Assembly: GCA_048173955.1 (NCBI GenBank)
Contig: DBEYOB010000107.1
Span: 1 to 6,695 of the forward strand
Length of the DNA stretch: 6,695 nucleotides
Source of the DNA: CAZUFB01 sp048173955
GTDB taxonomy: Bacteria; Actinomycetota; Coriobacteriia; Coriobacteriales; UMGS124
Reading direction: 5' to 3'
How positions within the stretch are numbered: position 1 is the stretch's first letter; each line of letters opens with the position of its first letter. Shown piece after piece: positions 4,713-6,695 of this stretch. A program made the translations under genes and the position numbers. Below the pieces are notes generated by a model. The model searched no databases and had not been told where the DNA came from. It worked only from the letters and a program-made list of their open reading frames with translations.

Positions 4713-5273
4713 TCAGCGCGGGGCGCCTCCCCCGTAGCGCCTGCGCAGCGCCTCCTCGACGTTGGGCGTGACGAACTGCGAGACGTCGCCGCCCAGCGAC
4801 GCGATCTCGCGCACCGCCGAGCTCGACACGTAGCCGTAGTTCGCCCCGCCCATGACGAAGATCGCCTCGAGCTCGGGTGCGAGGCGGTAGTTGAGGTTCG
4901 CCTGCTGGAGCTCGTACTCGAAGTCGGTCATGAGGCGCAGCCCCTTGACGACGGCCGTCACCCCGAGCGAGCGCGCGAACTCGACGAGGAGCCCCGTGAA
5001 GGGCAGCACGGTGACGCCGGGCATGCCCGCGAGCGCCTCGCGCGCCAGCGCGACGCGCTCCTCGAGCGTGAAGGCCGTCCCTCCCCGCTTGTCGCGCGAC
5101 GCGGCGACGGCGACGACCACCTCGTCGCACAGGTGCGTCGCCCGCTCGATGACGTCGAGGTGGCCGCGCGTTATGGGGTCGTAGGTCCCCGGCACCAGGA
5201 AGCGGCGCACCGGGCGCGCCACCATGTCCGCCCCGCCCGCCGAAACCGCCGCTCCGTCCGTTGCAACGCCCAT
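4713..5273 (-). CDS. coaD: Phosphopantetheine adenylyltransferase (PPAT)
   Basis: CoaD transfers AMP from ATP to 4'-phosphopantetheine, giving dephospho-CoA, the penultimate step of coenzyme A synthesis in the cytoplasm. The 186-residue protein shows the nucleotidyltransferase fold motifs in order: VPGTYDPITRGHLD at 27-40 with the TxGH catalytic motif at 35-38, FTLEERVALA near 68-77, VVKGLR at 108-113, DFEYELQQANLN near 117-128, and the nucleotide-binding VSSSAVRE at 149-156. The family is usually about 160 residues; the excess is an N-terminal leader of roughly 24 residues before the first strand. The long start is kept because AGGAGG lies 5 bp upstream of ATG 5273, whereas the internal ATG at 5225 has only a weak GC-rich ribosome site. 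It begins 12 bp after the recG stop, so the two are almost certainly cotranscribed. The rsmD gene that often sits between them is absent. Confidence 0.96.
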   Translation of the reverse strand: MGVATDGAAVSAGGADMVARPVRRFLVPGTYDPITRGHLDVIERATHLCDEVVVAVAASRDKRGGTAFTLEERVALAREALAGMPGVTVLPFTGLLVEFARSLGVTAVVKGLRLMTDFEYELQQANLNYRLAPELEAIFVMGGANYGYVSSSAVREIASLGGDVSQFVTPNVEEALRRRYGGGAPR

Positions 5274-5285
5274 CAGGGCCTCCTC

Positions 5286-6695
5286 TCATCCACCGCCAAC
5301 ATCCTTGAACACGTCTCCGTAGCGCCGGATGACCTCCGCGCGCACCGGGCGCGCCGCGACGCCCTCCAGCCGCGGGTCGCCGGACATGAGCGCGCGCATG
5401 TCCTCTCGCGCCCACGCGAGCAGGTCGGCGTCGCGGGCGAGGTCGACGAAGCGCAGCCGCGCGTCCCCCGACTGCCGCGCCCCCATGATGTCGCCCTCCC
5501 GCCTCAGGCGCAGGTCCTCCTCGGCGAGCTCGAAGCCGTCCGATGTCCTCTCGAGGGCCGCCATGCGCGCCTGGGCGCCCGGGCTCTTGAGGTCGGCGGC
5601 GATGAAGACGCGGCCCGGGTGGCTTCCGCGCCCGACGCGGCCGCGCAGCTGGTGGAGCTGGGCGAGCCCGAAGCGCTCGCCGTCCTCGATGAGCATGACC
5701 GTCGCGTTGGGAACGTCGACGCCGACCTCCACGACGGTCGTGGAGACGAGGACCTGGATCGCGCCGGACCGGAAGTCGGCCATGACGCGCTCCTTCTCGT
5801 CGGGCTTCATGCGCCCCGTGAGCAGGCCGACCGAGTAGCCGCGGAACGCCCCCGTGCTCAGCGACGCCGCCTCGCGCTCCGCCGCCCTGGGGTCGGAGGG
5901 GTCCCCGCCGCGGTCGAGCTCGCGGGCGGCGTCGTCGGACGGCTCCCCGTCCTCCCCCCTCGAGCGCGCGGTGCCCACAAGCGGGCACACGACGTAGGCC
6001 TGGCGCCCCTCGTCGAGCTCCGCGCGCATCGCGGCATAGGCGTCCCCGCGGTTGCGCTTGGCGATCACCTCCGTGCTCACGCCCGCGCCGGCGACGGGGC
6101 GCTCGCGCAGATAGCTGCAGTCGAGGTCCCCGTAGACGGACAGGGCGAGCGTGCGGGGGATCGGGGTCGCCGTCATGACGAGCAGGTCGGCCCCGCGTCC
6201 CTTCTCCCGCAGCGCGTGGCGCTGGGCGACCCCGAAGCGCTGCTGCTCGTCGATCACGGCGAGCGAGAGGCGCCTGAAGGCGACGTCGTTGGTGAGCAGG
6301 GCGTGGGTGCCGAACGCGACGCTGGCGGAGCCCTCCGCCAGGCGCGCCAGGGACTCGGCGCGCTCGCGCGCCGGGGTCGCCCCCGTGAGCAGCACCCAGC
6401 CGACGCCCGCCGCGTCGAGCACGGGGCCGACCTTCTCGGCGTACTGGGCGGCGAGCACCCCCGTCGGCGCCATCACGGCCGCCTGCGTGCCCGTGTCCGC
6501 CACCGCCCCCACAACGACGGTCGCCACGGCGGTCTTGCCCGTGCCCACGTCGCCCAGCAGGAGGCGGTTCATCGGGCGCGGCGCCGCCATGTCGCCCAGG
6601 ATCTCGCCGACCGCGCGGGCCTGGTCGCCCGTCAGGGGGAACGGCAGGGCGGCGCGCACGCGCGCGAGCGCGGGGCCGTCGAGGCGGTGGGCGAC
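5286..6695 (-). CDS. recG: ATP-dependent DNA helicase RecG, C-terminal part (5' end outside window)
   Basis: RecG is an SF2 DNA translocase that remodels stalled replication forks and recombination intermediates. The window holds the last 469 residues of a protein of about 700; the N-terminal wedge domain is missing, and the frame is open to the window edge. An internal GTG at 6659 is not the true start. Seen in order: LPFPLTGDQ near 17-25; Walker A GDVGTGKT at 48-55; motif II DEQQRFG at 149-155 (commonly DEQHRFG); motif III MTATPIPRT near 174-182; GRMKPDEKERVM; STTVVEVGVDVPNA; motif VI QLHQLRGRVGRG; and the C-terminal DLRLRREGDIMGARQSG. The RREGD form of this last motif is the one I associate with actinobacterial RecG, where E. 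coli has RGPGE. An insert of about 30 acidic residues lies between motifs III and IV, encoded near 5881-5969. It ends in TGA, inside the ribosome-site region of coaD. Confidence 0.96.
   Translation of the reverse strand, partial: VAHRLDGPALARVRAALPFPLTGDQARAVGEILGDMAAPRPMNRLLLGDVGTGKTAVATVVVGAVADTGTQAAVMAPTGVLAAQYAEKVGPVLDAAGVGWVLLTGATPARERAESLARLAEGSASVAFGTHALLTNDVAFRRLSLAVIDEQQRFGVAQRHALREKGRGADLLVMTATPIPRTLALSVYGDLDCSYLRERPVAGAGVSTEVIAKRNRGDAYAAMRAELDEGRQAYVVCPLVGTARSRGEDGEPSDDAARELDRGGDPSDPRAAEREAASLSTGAFRGYSVGLLTGRMKPDEKERVMADFRSGAIQVLVSTTVVEVGVDVPNATVMLIEDGERFGLAQLHQLRGRVGRGSHPGRVFIAADLKSPGAQARMAALERTSDGFELAEEDLRLRREGDIMGARQSGDARLRFVDLARDADLLAWAREDMRALMSGDPRLEGVAARPVRAEVIRRYGDVFKDVGGG

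Noticed and set aside
4537..5988. A 483-codon minus-strand frame across recG and coaD
   Set aside because: It is out of frame with two secure genes and is Arg/Gly/Ala-rich noise. Only its last 27 codons, which fall in the spacer, were kept as a low-confidence leader ORF.
1..6695. Mobile elements, CRISPR repeats, tRNA or rRNA genes, toxin-antitoxin or defence systems
   Set aside because: Scanned both strands by eye; found no transposase or phage motifs, no spaced direct repeats and no tRNA-like cloverleaf. The region is filled by conserved housekeeping genes.

Overview
This window is GC-rich (roughly 70% by eye) and tightly packed. Every gene I can support lies on the minus strand, so transcription runs from high to low coordinates. 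The order, read in the direction of transcription, is recG (5' end outside the window) - coaD - a DivIVA-like/SepIVA-family gene - yceD (DUF177) - rpmF - plsX - rnc - smc (3' end outside the window). The host is most likely an actinobacterium. The RecG C-terminal region carries an RREGD-type motif, and the DivIVA-like gene sits directly before yceD, as its relative Rv2927c (SepIVA) does in mycobacteria. The plsX-rnc-smc order and high GC would fit class Coriobacteriia, but that rank is an inference.

Layout. From 6695 to 5286 is the helicase half of RecG, followed after 12 bp by coaD (5273-4713). Then comes a 180-bp spacer with a candidate extended -10 promoter, a 12-bp inverted repeat and a possible 27-codon leader ORF. 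The second gene group starts with sepIVA-like (4532-4005), which overlaps yceD (4015-3293) by 11 bp. A 125-bp spacer before rpmF holds a second candidate promoter with two abutting palindromes and a hairpin followed by four Ts. Next are rpmF (3167-2985), a strong hairpin, plsX (2902-1883), a 97-bp spacer with another perfect hairpin, rnc (1786-1016) and smc (from 1012, running off the window). No gene-free stretch exceeds 300 bp.

How the genes fit together. This is a growth-related housekeeping cluster: replication-fork rescue (RecG), coenzyme A synthesis (CoaD), septation or envelope growth (SepIVA-like), large-subunit ribosome biogenesis (YceD, L32), entry into phospholipid synthesis (PlsX), double-stranded RNA processing (RNase III) and chromosome organisation (SMC). 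I do not see mobile elements, CRISPR, RNA genes, toxin-antitoxin modules or a new defence or biosynthetic system. The parts most worth a second look are regulatory (the three structured spacers), plus an Asp-to-Asn change at a metal-ligand position of RNase III.
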